Of a DNA stretch of 64,000 bases, positions 52,683 to 62,035 are shown piece by piece. A program made the position numbers and the translations under genes. A model generated the notes under the pieces. The model saw nothing but the letters and a program-made list of their open reading frames with translations. It was not told the origin of the DNA and made no database searches. Positions within the stretch are counted from its first letter, which is position 1. Each line of letters begins with the position of its first letter. The stretch is from Pseudaeromonas sp963677375 (GTDB taxonomy: Bacteria > Pseudomonadota > Gammaproteobacteria > Enterobacterales > Aeromonadaceae): positions 1 to 64,000 of the forward strand of contig CAXXIF010000005.1 of NCBI GenBank assembly GCA_963677375.2, written 5' to 3'.

Positions 52683-53719
52683 GTGACAAGAATCAGATCT
52701 CTACGGAACAGCAGCAGTTACTCGATGCCATGAGTGGCATGGAGATGGCCGCAGTCTTGATGTTGAGCCTCAGTGAAGAGGATGCCGCCCAGATCTTTCG
52801 TCATCTGGAGCCGAAACAGGTGCAGCGCCTGGGTATGTCCATGGCCTCGATGAAGGACTTCAGTCACGACAAGGTGACGGCGGTGCATCGGCAGTTCATC
52901 GAAGACATCCAGAAATTCTCCAATATCGGCATCGGCAGTGAGGACTTCGTGCGCAAGGCGCTGGTCGCCGCACTCGGTGAGGATAAGGCCGGAAATCTGG
53001 TCGATCAGATCATCATGGGCTCCGGGGCCCGGGGTCTGGACTCCCTCAAGTGGATGGATGCGCGGCAGGTGGCCAGCATCATTCAAAACGAACACCCGCA
53101 GATCCAGACCATAGTGCTCTCTTATCTGGACCCGGAACAATCGGCTGAAATCATGAGTCAATTCCCGGAACAGGTGCGGCTGGATCTCATCATGCGCATC
53201 GCCAACCTCGAAGAGGTACAACCGGCGGCCTTGCAAGAACTGAACGATATCATGGAGAAACAGTTTGCTGGTGCCGCAGGGGCGCAGGCGGCGAAGATGG
53301 GCGGCCTGAAGGCTGCGGCCAGTATCATGAACTACCTGGATACCAACGTCGAAGGCCAGCTGATGGATGCTATCCGCGATTCGGATGAAGAGATGAGCCA
53401 GCAGATCCAGGATCTGATGTTCGTGTTTGAAAACCTGATCGATGTCGACGACCGGGGTATTCAGGCGCTGTTGCGTGAAGTGCCGGGCGAGTTGTTGCAA
53501 AAGGCGCTCAAGGGGGCCGACGATCAGCTCAAGGATAAGGTGTTCAAGAACATGTCCAAACGTGCCGCCGAGATGTTGAGCGAAGACTTGACGGCCATGG
53601 GACCGGTTCGGGTCAGCGATGTGGAAGCGGCTCAAAAAGAGATCCTCTCCATTGCCCGTCGCCTGGCCGATGCTGGCGAAATCATGCTGGGTGCCGGTGG
53701 TGGTGACGACTTCGTTTAA
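52679..53719 (+). CDS. fliG: FliG motor switch protein
   Basis: Switch and torque-generating protein of 346 residues. Middle-domain EHPQ motif in NEHPQIQTIVLSYL, C-terminal motor domain with IQALLREVPGELLQKALKGA and FKNMSKRAAEMLSEDLTAMG. The conserved charged residues that face the stator are present. Intact. Confidence 0.97.
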   Translation: MSDKNQISTEQQQLLDAMSGMEMAAVLMLSLSEEDAAQIFRHLEPKQVQRLGMSMASMKDFSHDKVTAVHRQFIEDIQKFSNIGIGSEDFVRKALVAALGEDKAGNLVDQIIMGSGARGLDSLKWMDARQVASIIQNEHPQIQTIVLSYLDPEQSAEIMSQFPEQVRLDLIMRIANLEEVQPAALQELNDIMEKQFAGAAGAQAAKMGGLKAAASIMNYLDTNVEGQLMDAIRDSDEEMSQQIQDLMFVFENLIDVDDRGIQALLREVPGELLQKALKGADDQLKDKVFKNMSKRAAEMLSEDLTAMGPVRVSDVEAAQKEILSIARRLADAGEIMLGAGGGDDFV

Positions 53720-53804
53720 GTTGGAGGCACGGGTGAATGCAGGTGCAATCCCTGCGTTCCCTGTGTGATCATGGCGTTCGTAGCATACAGCCAGGAGTGA
53801 CAGG

Positions 53805-54614
53805 GTGAATCCCAAACAGCCAACACAACCCGGCGATCACGAGCCGGACGACACCGAAGAATTCACGGCCTGGAACTGGCCTTTGATGGAAACCGCCGAG
53901 CAGGAGCCGGAGAGCAATGCCCTCGGTTATGCGGCGGGTTGGTATCAGCAAGAACAGCCGACGGTCGAACCGGAAGATAACGCTGAACCCGAACAGCAAC
54001 CCCTCACTCTCGAAGAAATTGAAGCCGTCCGCCAGGCCGCCTATGAAGATGGCTTCGCCGAGGGACGGGAGCTTGGTTTGGCTCAGGGCCTGGAAGAGGG
54101 CCGCTTGCAAGGTTTGCAAGAAGGGCACAGCGAGGGGTTGGAGCAGGGGCAGCGCGAAGGGCTGGCTTTGGGGCAGGAACTGGTTGATCAACAGGTGGCC
54201 CATTGGCAGCAGCTGAGTGAAAAGTTGGCGCAGCCATTGGCTCAGGTGGATGAGCAGGTGGAGCAACAATTGGTCTGGTTGGCGCTGCGGCTGGCCAAGA
54301 ACCTGATCCGTCACGAGGCGCACACCTCACCCGATCTGTTGTTATCGTCCCTCAAGGAGGCCATTGCTCTGTTGCCTTGTGCGGAGGAGGGGATCACCCT
54401 GACCTTGAATCCGGAGGATGTGCAATTGGTTCGAGATGCCTATGGTGCGGACGAGTGTCAACGCCGACACTGGACTCTGGTGCCTGAACCATCCCTCCTG
54501 CGGGGTGATTTGCAACTGGTAAGCCGGACATCCAGCATTGACTGGTTGCTGGAAGAGCGTATTGAAAGCCTGTTGCGGAACTTCCTGCGCAGTAATCTGG
54601 ATCGCTTGCCATGA
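53805..54614 (+). CDS. fliH: FliH export ATPase regulator
   Basis: Cytoplasmic regulator that binds the FliI ATPase and links it to the export gate. It has 269 residues. An acidic N-terminus is followed by a Gly-repeat helix with the GxxxG-type pattern typical of FliH (EGRELGLAQGLEEGRLQGLQ and the following residues) and a C-terminal stator-like domain (LALRLAKNLIRHE, then LVSRTSSIDWLLEERIESLL). GTG is the start because AGGAG lies upstream. It overlaps fliI by four bases. Confidence 0.94.
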   Translation: MNPKQPTQPGDHEPDDTEEFTAWNWPLMETAEQEPESNALGYAAGWYQQEQPTVEPEDNAEPEQQPLTLEEIEAVRQAAYEDGFAEGRELGLAQGLEEGRLQGLQEGHSEGLEQGQREGLALGQELVDQQVAHWQQLSEKLAQPLAQVDEQVEQQLVWLALRLAKNLIRHEAHTSPDLLLSSLKEAIALLPCAEEGITLTLNPEDVQLVRDAYGADECQRRHWTLVPEPSLLRGDLQLVSRTSSIDWLLEERIESLLRNFLRSNLDRLP

Positions 54615-55946
54615 GCCTGCTGACACGCCTCAAAACTTATCAGGTCAGTGAAACAACAACTCGCCCCAGTGTCGCCGGTAAATTGACTCGTGTCGTCGGC
54701 TTGACCCTGGAGGCGATCGGCTGTCGTGCCGCCGTCGGCTCCCTTTGTCGCATCGAAACTCTGGATGGCTATCTGGAAGCGGAGATCGTCGGTTTTTCCG
54801 GGGATAAACTGTTTTTGATGCCGAGTGAGCAACTTAAGGGCGTCATTCCTGGCGCCAAAGTCACGCCAATCAGCGATGAACACGGCATCCCGGTCGGCAT
54901 GGCCCTGCTGGGACGGGTCATCGATGGTGTCGGTGAACCTCTGGATAGCCTGGGCCCCATACTCACGGCCGACTCGGCACGTCTGGTCAATCGCCGTCTC
55001 AATCCGCTGGCTCGCAAGCCGATCCATCAACCCATGGACGTTGGTGTCCGCGCCATCAATGCCATGCTCACCGTGGGCCAAGGCCAGCGGATGGGGCTGT
55101 TTGCCGGTTCCGGTGTCGGTAAATCAGTACTGCTGGGCATGATGACCCGGGGTACGACGGCCGATGTGGTCGTCGTTGGCCTGATCGGCGAGCGGGGACG
55201 GGAAGTCAAAGAGTTCATCGAAGAAATTCTGGGGGTCGAAGGCCGGGCGCGCTCTGTGGTGGTGGCGGCTCCGGCTGATGCCTCACCGCTGATGCGTCTC
55301 AAGGGCTGTGAAACCGCCCTGACGATTGCCGAGTATTTTCGCGATCAGGGACTCAATGTGCTGCTGCTGATGGATTCTCTGACCCGTTATGCTCAGGCGC
55401 AGCGGGAAATCGCCCTGGCCATCGGCGAGCCGCCAGCGACCAAGGGCTATCCGCCATCGGTATTCGCCAAATTACCGGGCGCTGGTCGAACGTGCCGGGA
55501 ATGGTGCCGAGGGGCAGGGCTCCATCACGGCCTTTTTCACCGTGCTGACCGAAGGGGATGATCTGCAAGATCCCATCGCCGATGCGTCGCGGGCAATTCT
55601 GGATGGTCACATAGTGCTGTCACGGGAGTTGGCAGATAGTGGCCACTACCCGGCCATTGACGTCGAGAAGTCTATCAGCCGGGTCATGCCGATGGTCACC
55701 TCCGAAGAGCACATGCTGATGGCTCGAACGCTCAAACAGTGTTACTCCCTGTATCAGCAGAACCGGGATCTCATCACCATTGGCGCCTATCAGCGGGGAG
55801 CCGATCCGCGTCTGGATCAGGCAATCGCCATCCGACCGTTGCTGGATCAGTTCTTGCAACAAAAGATGAAAGAGGTGGTGCCCTATGATAACTGCTTGCA
55901 GATGCTGCAGCAGGTTGCCATGACGCTGGTTCGGGGCAATCAATAA
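54611..55946 (+). CDS. fliI: FliI flagellar export ATPase, one frame break
   Basis: Type III export ATPase, 444 residues when corrected. Walker A GSGVGKS at about 166-172, VVVGLIGERGREVKEF, VLLLMDSLTRYAQAQREIAL, and the C-terminal GSITAFFTVLTEGDDLQDPI. The frame breaks in a G run at 55477-55479: one G too many turns KLPALVERAGNG into an early stop downstream. Removing it restores the whole ATPase. A sequence error is likely, as loss of FliI would impair the export machine. Confidence 0.92.
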
Positions 55947-56020
55947 GCTCCGTCATGGGTTCGAGACGCCGCCCTATTCGTTCCTTCATTTGATGGGTGC
56001 CGTACTGCACTGAGGTTGCC

Positions 56021-56464
56021 ATGAGTAGAGCCATTCAATTATTGGTGGATCGGCTGATTGAAGCCGAAGATCGGGCTTCGCGCATACTGACCCTGGCGCG
56101 GCAGGATCAGCTTCGTTACGAGAGCCAGTTGGAGGCTCTGAATCAGTATCGGGAGAACTACAGTGGCCAGCTGACTGAACGCGGGAGTCAGGGACTCAAC
56201 GGGCTGCAGTTTGGTCACTACCAGGCCTTCATCAACAAACTGGATCACGCTGCCACTCAGCAGTTGGAAGGGCTACGGCAAGTTCGTCAGTCAACAGAAA
56301 ACCGTCGCAAGGAGTGGCTGGACATCCAGCAGCAACGCAAGGCATTGGAAATGTTGCTGGAGCGCAAGGCGGCCAAGGAGGCCATCAAGCAAGCCCGGCA
56401 AGAGCAGAAGTTGCTCGACGAGTTTTCGACCTTTCGTTATTTCCATCGCCAGGCCGAGTCTTAG
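56021..56464 (+). CDS. fliJ: FliJ export coupling protein
   Basis: Small coiled-coil protein (147 residues) that sits in the centre of the FliI ring and couples it to FlhA. Helical heptad pattern throughout, with FliJ features AIQLLVDRLIEAEDRASRIL, YRENYSGQLTERGSQGL and QRKALEMLLERKAAKEA. The ATG at MSRAIQ follows GAGG. Confidence 0.9.
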   Translation: MSRAIQLLVDRLIEAEDRASRILTLARQDQLRYESQLEALNQYRENYSGQLTERGSQGLNGLQFGHYQAFINKLDHAATQQLEGLRQVRQSTENRRKEWLDIQQQRKALEMLLERKAAKEAIKQARQEQKLLDEFSTFRYFHRQAES

Positions 56465-56471
56465 CTATTTC

Positions 56472-56487
56472 TGGCTTGAAAATTGCC
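56472..56487 (+). promoter_or_regulatory. candidate sigma-54 promoter for fliK
   Basis: TGGCTT-N5-TTGCC with GG and GC ten bases apart, eight bases after fliJ and 86 before fliK. Confidence 0.5.
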
Positions 56488-56572
56488 AGAGATTTGCATC
56501 GAGTACTCAATTTACGCTGTTCTGGTGTCGCATCTCTGATGCTGGCCGGCACGCGATCCAAGGTGGCATGTG

Positions 56573-58527
56573 ATGATGCAGGTAAACAGCAAGATCACCC
56601 TCGAGGCTCCTCAAGACAATAAGGGGCCGCTTTCTAGCTCGACGCAGGGGCAGGGTGAGAGCAGTTTTTCTTCGGTGCTGGAAGCCAAAACGGCGGCGCC
56701 GCTACGTCAATCGAGCACGGTGAACCCATCCCATTCGGCAAAACCGGCATCGGCTTCCGCCTCGGGGCATGTGCGTGCCGAGACCCGAGGAAAGAGTCAA
56801 TCTGAGGTTCAGCGTTCGGCATCTACGCCCTCGAGAACCGCCGCGGCCACAACCGAAAAGACCCCGCCAAGCGAAGCCTCCAGCAAGGGGGCGAACGTCG
56901 ATCCAGAGCCGATTAACTATGGCGAACCATCTGAACGTGCTGATAAATCTGAAAAAATGGGTTTAAAAAACGAGGTGCGACTTTCCGTAAACTTGGGTGA
57001 TGAACCCGCGGCGGGTGACGATGCAACCCCAGCACCGGACACCGAGCTCCTGCTCCCGACGCTCATGGCGACGGACGCAACAGCCGAGGCGGGTAAGGCA
57101 TCAGACGACGCAACAACGACAGCTGTTGAGAGTAAAGACACAGCAACCAAAACGGATGACACCTCCGCGGTGGTTAGTGATGCTACGGCGATCGATTTTT
57201 TGCAGCACTTACAGAACAGTCTGGCGACTACGACGCAGGTGGTGATCCCCAAGACGCATCAGCTGGAGGGTTCTGAATTCATATCGAGTGCTGAAATTTC
57301 GACGACCAAGCCATCGGTACAAAAGCAGATCTCTGATGCGATGAGTGACGAGGGGCGCCTGGACGGCGGCAACTTATTGCCACCGCTCGCTGCGGGCCGC
57401 GAGTCGGCAGCTTCTGCCGCCGTCTCTGCGTCGAAAAACTCGGAGTTGCCGCTGTCGAAGTCGGGCGAGAAAGATGCGCTGCAACTGGATGAACCGATAC
57501 TGCCTGTGGAGCCAGATGCGCTGGCACTGCCTCTTACAGAGCCAAAACTTCAGGTGTCTTCCGGGTTAACGGCGGCAGATGCCGCTCATTCAGCGGGTTC
57601 AGTCAAGCAGTCAGGAGCCGAAGCCTGGTCTGGTTGTTCAGCCACTGGCTTCCAAAGCGTTGCCGGACGAGAGCATGACCATAGCGCCACTCCCGGAGCG
57701 TGAGGAGGGGGATAGTTCTCCCGAGCTGGCGCAGTTAGCCGCCTTGTTGGTTGCTGACAGCAAACGGGAGGGGTGCGAGTCGCGCAACTCAGACGATATC
57801 GGAGACGGCAACTGCGGCGTCGCTCTCTCGCCGCTCGAGCCGGAGGCCAACGTGGCGTTCTCGTTGAACCATCTGCTATCGCCACAAACCGCGCACATAT
57901 CAGCAGAAGATACTTCGCGTAATGAGGGTAACTTGCTGGGCAAGTTACAACCCGAAAGTTCGCATCCGGCAGCGGCGAGTGCCACTCCGGAGCTGAATGT
58001 TGTCCTGACTACACAAGGGGCTACCAATCAGGAGATGCTCTCTCGTAGTCGTGAGACACCAGTCTCTCTGGCTGCCGTTCATCTAGGGCTTCCCCAGCAG
58101 GCTGCCCCTGAACTGGCAGAACGTATGACGTTAATGATTGGTCAGAAATGGCATGAGGCCGAAATCCAGCTTGAACCGCAAGGTTTGGGGAAGATGAGCA
58201 TTCAGTTGTCGGTCGATCAGGAACAAAAAGCGCATGTGCAGTTTATTGTCCAGCACGGGTCTTCGCGGGATCTGCTGGAGCAGGCCCTGCCCAAGCTTCG
58301 TGACATGTTAGCCAGTCAGGGGATACAGCTTGGGCAGACCAGTGTGCAGCAACAGTCTGCGGGGGCAACAGCAAGCACAAGGGCAATTTGCGCAACAAAA
58401 TCAGGGGCAGGGAAATGGTTCATCCAGCCCCTGGCTGCGTGGCGAAAATCGTCTGAGTGAGAGTGTTGATGTGCAGAATCTGTCCATTCGCTCGACTGGT
58501 GCCGCAGGAATTGATTTCTACGCTTGA
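56573..58527 (+). CDS. fliK: FliK hook-length control protein, two frame breaks
   Basis: Secreted ruler that measures the hook and switches export to filament proteins. About 650 residues across three frames. The N-terminal part is low-complexity, Ser/Thr/Ala-rich, as usual for FliK. The conserved C-terminal domain has AERMTLMIGQKWHEAEIQLE, PQGLGKMSIQLSVDQEQKAH and RDLLEQALPKLRDMLASQGI, ending GIDFYA in the third frame. The first break (+1) lies somewhere around 57590-57640; the second (+1) is an extra G in the run 58361-58365. Both are probably sequence errors. GTG at 56570 is an alternative start; AAGGTGG fits the ATG at 56573 better. Confidence 0.88.
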
Positions 58528-58592
58528 TGCAAATTGATCCACGCTTATGATAAGCGCCAGATCCTGACGAATGAAGCCGGAGCAGAATTCCC

Positions 58593-59123
58593 ATGGCCGA
58601 TGAAGAACAGCTGGAACTTAAGCCCCAGGGGGGCAAGAAAAAACTGATTATTATTGTCGCGGCCGCACTGATTTTATTGATTGGTGGTGGTGTCGGAGGC
58701 TGGTTGATGTTTTCGGGAGGGGATAAGAAAGAGGCGGCGAAAACGGAAGGGGAAGGTGGTCACGGTCAGAGCGAAGAGGAAAAGGCGGCTGAACAGGCCT
58801 CTAAAATGGCTCTGTATGTGGTATTGCCCCGTCCTTTTGTTTTCAATGTTTCGGCCAAGCCTCGATATCGGCTGGTCCAGATCAAGGTCGCCCTGCTTGT
58901 TCGTGGTGCTGCCAATGAGGCGCTGGCCAAATTACATACTCCGTTGATCGAGGGCGCCATGTTCAAGGTATTTTCTGCCGCCAGCAACGAACAGTTGGCG
59001 ACGGTCGCAGGGCGTGAAAAATTACGCAGTGATGCCCTGGCATCGGTCAGCCAGGCACTGCATGAAGTAACTCAACAAGCCGTGGTCGAGCAGGTACTGT
59101 TTACCGGCTTTGTCATGCAATAG
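58593..59123 (+). CDS. fliL: FliL basal-body/stator protein
   Basis: Single-pass inner-membrane protein (176 residues) near the stator, affecting torque in polar flagella. Membrane segment at about 18-40 (KLIIIVAAALILLIGGGVGG), a Lys/Glu/Gly-rich linker, and the periplasmic FliL domain (ALYVVLPRPFVFNVSAKPRY, ASVSQALHEVTQQAVVEQVL, FTGFVMQ). Confidence 0.94.
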   Translation: MADEEQLELKPQGGKKKLIIIVAAALILLIGGGVGGWLMFSGGDKKEAAKTEGEGGHGQSEEEKAAEQASKMALYVVLPRPFVFNVSAKPRYRLVQIKVALLVRGAANEALAKLHTPLIEGAMFKVFSAASNEQLATVAGREKLRSDALASVSQALHEVTQQAVVEQVLFTGFVMQ

Positions 59124-59130
59124 GTGACTC

Positions 59131-60195
59131 GTGAGCGATCTGTTAACACAGGACGAAATCGATGCCCTGTTACATGGGGTCGATGAGGTAGAAGAGGAAG
59201 ACGTTGGTTTAGCCTCGGCTCCCGGGGTGATGACGTTCGATTTTTCCTCCCAAGACCGGATTGTCCGGGGGCGGATGCCAACTCTTGAGTTGGTCAACGA
59301 GCGTTTTGCCCGTCATATGCGTATCAGTCTGTTCAATATGATGCGCCGCACCGCCGAAGTGTCGATCAATGGCGTGCAAATGCTGAAGTTCGGCGAATAC
59401 GTGCATACCTTGTTTGTCCCTACCAGTCTGAACATGGTGCGCTTCCGTCCGCTCAAAGGGACGGCGCTGATCACCATGGAGGCGCGACTGGTTTTCATTT
59501 TGGTGGAGAACTTTTTTGGTGGCGATGGCCGCTATCACGCCAAGATTGAGGGCCGGGAGTTTACTCCTACCGAACGCCGCATCATCCAGATGTTGCTCAA
59601 ATTGGTCTTTGAAGATTACAAGGAAGCCTGGGCGCCGGTCATGGATGTGGGCTTCGAGTATCTGGATTCCGAAGTCAACCCGGCCATGGCCAACATTGTC
59701 AGCCCGACCGAAGTGATCGTGGTCAGTTCGTTCCATATCGAACTGGATGGTGGGGGGGGGGATTTCCACGTCGCCATGCCCTATTCCATGCTGGAACCCA
59801 TTCGGGAGTTGCTGGACGCGGGCGTTCAAAGCGACAAAGGGGATACCGATCTACGTTGGAGCAAGGCCTTGCGGGACGAGATCATGGATGTGCAGGTCGG
59901 ACTTTCCACCCGGTTATTGCAAACGGACGTCACCTTGCGCCAACTGATGGAATTCCAGGCTGGTGATATCATTCCGGTCAATATGCCGGAGTCTCTGCTG
60001 GTCTTTGTCGAGGATTTACCCACCTTCCGAGCCAAGCTGGGACGGACTCATAACAAGGTGGCCATCAAAATTGCCGAGAAGATCAAACGACCAGATTCAA
60101 TCAAGAACGAGATGACGCTGGTAACCCGTGGCGGCATGCGCATCGATGGGGTGGCCGAGCTTGAAGAGCTTGAAAAGAGTATTGAGGAAGAATAG
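59131..60195 (+). CDS. fliM: FliM motor switch protein
   Basis: Switch protein that binds CheY-P through its N-terminus (LLTQDEIDALLHG). It has 354 residues with the middle domain (RMRISLFNMMRRTAEVS-type region) and the C-terminal SPOA/FliN-like domain (DVQVGLSTRLLQTDVTLRQL, MELQAGDIIPV-like). Start is GTG. A run of ten G at 59752-59761 encodes the glycine loop DGGGGDF and is a possible slippage site. The frame is intact in this sequence. Confidence 0.96.
   Translation: MSDLLTQDEIDALLHGVDEVEEEDVGLASAPGVMTFDFSSQDRIVRGRMPTLELVNERFARHMRISLFNMMRRTAEVSINGVQMLKFGEYVHTLFVPTSLNMVRFRPLKGTALITMEARLVFILVENFFGGDGRYHAKIEGREFTPTERRIIQMLLKLVFEDYKEAWAPVMDVGFEYLDSEVNPAMANIVSPTEVIVVSSFHIELDGGGGDFHVAMPYSMLEPIRELLDAGVQSDKGDTDLRWSKALRDEIMDVQVGLSTRLLQTDVTLRQLMEFQAGDIIPVNMPESLLVFVEDLPTFRAKLGRTHNKVAIKIAEKIKRPDSIKNEMTLVTRGGMRIDGVAELEELEKSIEEE
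59752..59761 (+). repeat. G10 homopolymer inside fliM
   Basis: Ten consecutive G residues in the coding strand encode part of the DGGGGDF loop. A gain or loss of one base would shift the fliM frame. Confidence 0.95.
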
Positions 60196-60197
60196 TG

Positions 60198-60581
60198 ATG
60201 GATGATCAGGACTTAATGGCCGATGCCTGGGCTGCGGCGCTGGGTGAGCAAGCTGAGGGTGAAGTCAAACCCGCGCAATTGGAAGAATTTGACGAGTCAG
60301 CACCCATCTCCCAAGAGGAGCGTCGCAAGCTGGATGCGATTCTGGATATTCCTGTCACCATCACCATGGAAGTGGGGCGTAGCCAGATCAGCATTCGCAA
60401 TCTGTTGCAGTTGAATCAGGGCTCGGTGGTTGAGCTGGATCGTGTGGCCGGTGAGCCGTTGGATGTTTTGGTCAATGGTACCCTGATTGCTCATGGCGAA
60501 GTGGTGGTGGTCAATGACAAGTTTGGTATCCGTTTGACGGATGTCATCAGTCAGACCGAACGAATCAAGAAGCTCAAATGA
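60198..60581 (+). CDS. fliN: FliN motor switch protein
   Basis: C-ring subunit of 127 residues. Acidic N-terminus followed by a SPOA domain (ILDIPVTITMEVGRSQISIR, NLLQLNQGSVVELDRVAGEP, VNDKFGIRLTDVIS). ATG 60198 is preferred over the GTG at 60195, which shares its last base with the fliM stop; GAGGAAG lies upstream. Confidence 0.96.
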   Translation: MDDQDLMADAWAAALGEQAEGEVKPAQLEEFDESAPISQEERRKLDAILDIPVTITMEVGRSQISIRNLLQLNQGSVVELDRVAGEPLDVLVNGTLIAHGEVVVVNDKFGIRLTDVISQTERIKKLK

Positions 60582-61030
60582 GAAAGCTCGTCTGGCTCGG
60601 AGCTCTGTTGACCATGCCGGTATCCGCCGCTCCAGTGGCCAATGTGGCATCGGATACTAACCTTGTGCAGTGGCTGCTCAGCTGTTTCTTGGTCATTGGC
60701 CTGATTTTATTATTGGCCTGGCTGCTAAAAAAGAGTCGTTTGGTGCCCAATCTAACCCAGAATCAGCTGCGGGTCTTGAGTGTCTTACCGCTGGGAACGC
60801 GAGAGAAGCTGCTCGTGGTCAAGGTCGGGGAACAGCAGCTGCTCTTGGGGATGACTCCTGCCAATATCTCGTTGTTGTGCACTCTGGATACCCCTCTGGC
60901 CGAACAATCACTACCGGTACCCTTCGCGGCGCATTTGGGTAAATGGATGAAAGGTGGACGAGATGTTCCTGGCACAGCTTCATCGGAGGTGATTGACGCG
61001 CGGGATGGAGGCTACAAGGATGAAGCTTAA
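60578..61030 (+). CDS. fliO: FliO export-gate assembly protein
   Basis: Small membrane protein (150 residues) that helps assemble the FliPQR gate. Signal-like N-terminus, one membrane segment at about 27-48 (WLLSCFLVIGLILLLAWLLK), then the FliO domain (LRVLSVLPLGTREKLLVVKV, EQQLLLGMTP). It overlaps fliN by four bases. Confidence 0.9.
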   Translation: MRKLVWLGALLTMPVSAAPVANVASDTNLVQWLLSCFLVIGLILLLAWLLKKSRLVPNLTQNQLRVLSVLPLGTREKLLVVKVGEQQLLLGMTPANISLLCTLDTPLAEQSLPVPFAAHLGKWMKGGRDVPGTASSEVIDARDGGYKDEA

Positions 61031-61769
61031 TTGGTGGTGGCTGTTGTTATGCCTGATGGCGCCTTCCTTGTGGGCGCAAACGGGCGGGCTCTCGGCGGTC
61101 ACTGTGACCACAAATCCGGATGGCTCGCAAGAATATAGCCTGACCTTGCAGATCCTGGCGTTGATGACGGCGCTGACCTTCCTACCGTCCATCGTCATCA
61201 TGATGACCTCATTCACCCGGATCATAGTGGTGCTGTCGATTTTACGGCAGGCCATTGGTCTGCAACAGAGCCCTTCCAACCAGATCCTGATCGGTTTATC
61301 GCTATTCTTGACGTTGTTCATCATGACTCCGGTGTTTGACCGAATTAATGATGAGGCGCTGCAACCCTATCTGAACGAACAAATGAGCTCCCGCGAGGCA
61401 TTTGATAAGGCTCAGGAACCCTTGCATCAGTTCATGCTGGGGCAGACCCGGATCAAGGATCTGAACAGCTTTATGGAATTTGCCAATGTGCATGTCGATA
61501 AGCCGGAACAGGTGCCAATGCGGGTACTGATCCCGGCGTTCATGATCAGTGAGTTGAAAACGGCCTTCCAGATCGGTTTCATGATCTTCCTGCCCTTCCT
61601 GGTGATTGACTTGGTTGTCGCCAGTATCTTGATGGCGATGGGGATGATGATGCTGTCTCCTATGATGATCTCGCTGCCTTTCAAGCTGATGTTATTTGTG
61701 TTGGTTGATGGCTGGACTCTGATTATGGGGTCGTTGATTAACAGCTTCGGGATCGGGGGTGGGGGATGA
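61020..61769 (+). CDS. fliP: FliP export-gate protein
   Basis: Core export-gate subunit, 249 residues with a cleavable signal peptide (WWLLLCLMAPSLWAQ), and four membrane segments. FliP motifs: LTFLPSIVIMMTSFTRIIVV, LRQAIGLQQSPSNQIL, IPAFMISELKTAFQIGFMIF and DLVVASILMAMGMMMLSP. The ATG at MKLNWW follows GGAGG and overlaps the fliO end by 11 bases. Confidence 0.97.
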   Translation: MKLNWWWLLLCLMAPSLWAQTGGLSAVTVTTNPDGSQEYSLTLQILALMTALTFLPSIVIMMTSFTRIIVVLSILRQAIGLQQSPSNQILIGLSLFLTLFIMTPVFDRINDEALQPYLNEQMSSREAFDKAQEPLHQFMLGQTRIKDLNSFMEFANVHVDKPEQVPMRVLIPAFMISELKTAFQIGFMIFLPFLVIDLVVASILMAMGMMMLSPMMISLPFKLMLFVLVDGWTLIMGSLINSFGIGGGG

Positions 61770-62035
61770 ACCCCGAAGCGTTTGTCGATGTCTTTCGCCA
61801 AGCGTTAGGCATCGTCAGTCTGCTGGTCTGTGCGGCAATCTTGCCGAGTCTGTTTATTGGTTTGATCGTCTCTATTTTCCAGGCAGCGACTTCGATTAAC
61901 GAACAGACCCTGAGCTTCCTGCCCCGCCTGCTGGTCACTCTGGCTGCCCTGGCGTTGGGGGCTCATTGGGGGCTTCAGACCCTGCTCGATTTTTTCACCA
62001 TGATCATTTCGCAAATTCCTGAGGTACTGGGGTGA
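61766..62035 (+). CDS. fliQ: FliQ export-gate protein
   Basis: An 89-residue, two-helix membrane protein of the FliPQR complex, with FIGLIVSIFQAATSINEQTL and SFLPRLLVTLAALALGAHWG. Overlaps fliP and fliR by four bases each. Confidence 0.96.
   Translation: MNPEAFVDVFRQALGIVSLLVCAAILPSLFIGLIVSIFQAATSINEQTLSFLPRLLVTLAALALGAHWGLQTLLDFFTMIISQIPEVLG

Noticed and set aside
52718..53815. Long minus-strand open frame (365 codons) opposite fliG
   Set aside because: Mirror frame of a GC-rich conserved gene; low-complexity His/Gln/Leu composition and no family resemblance.
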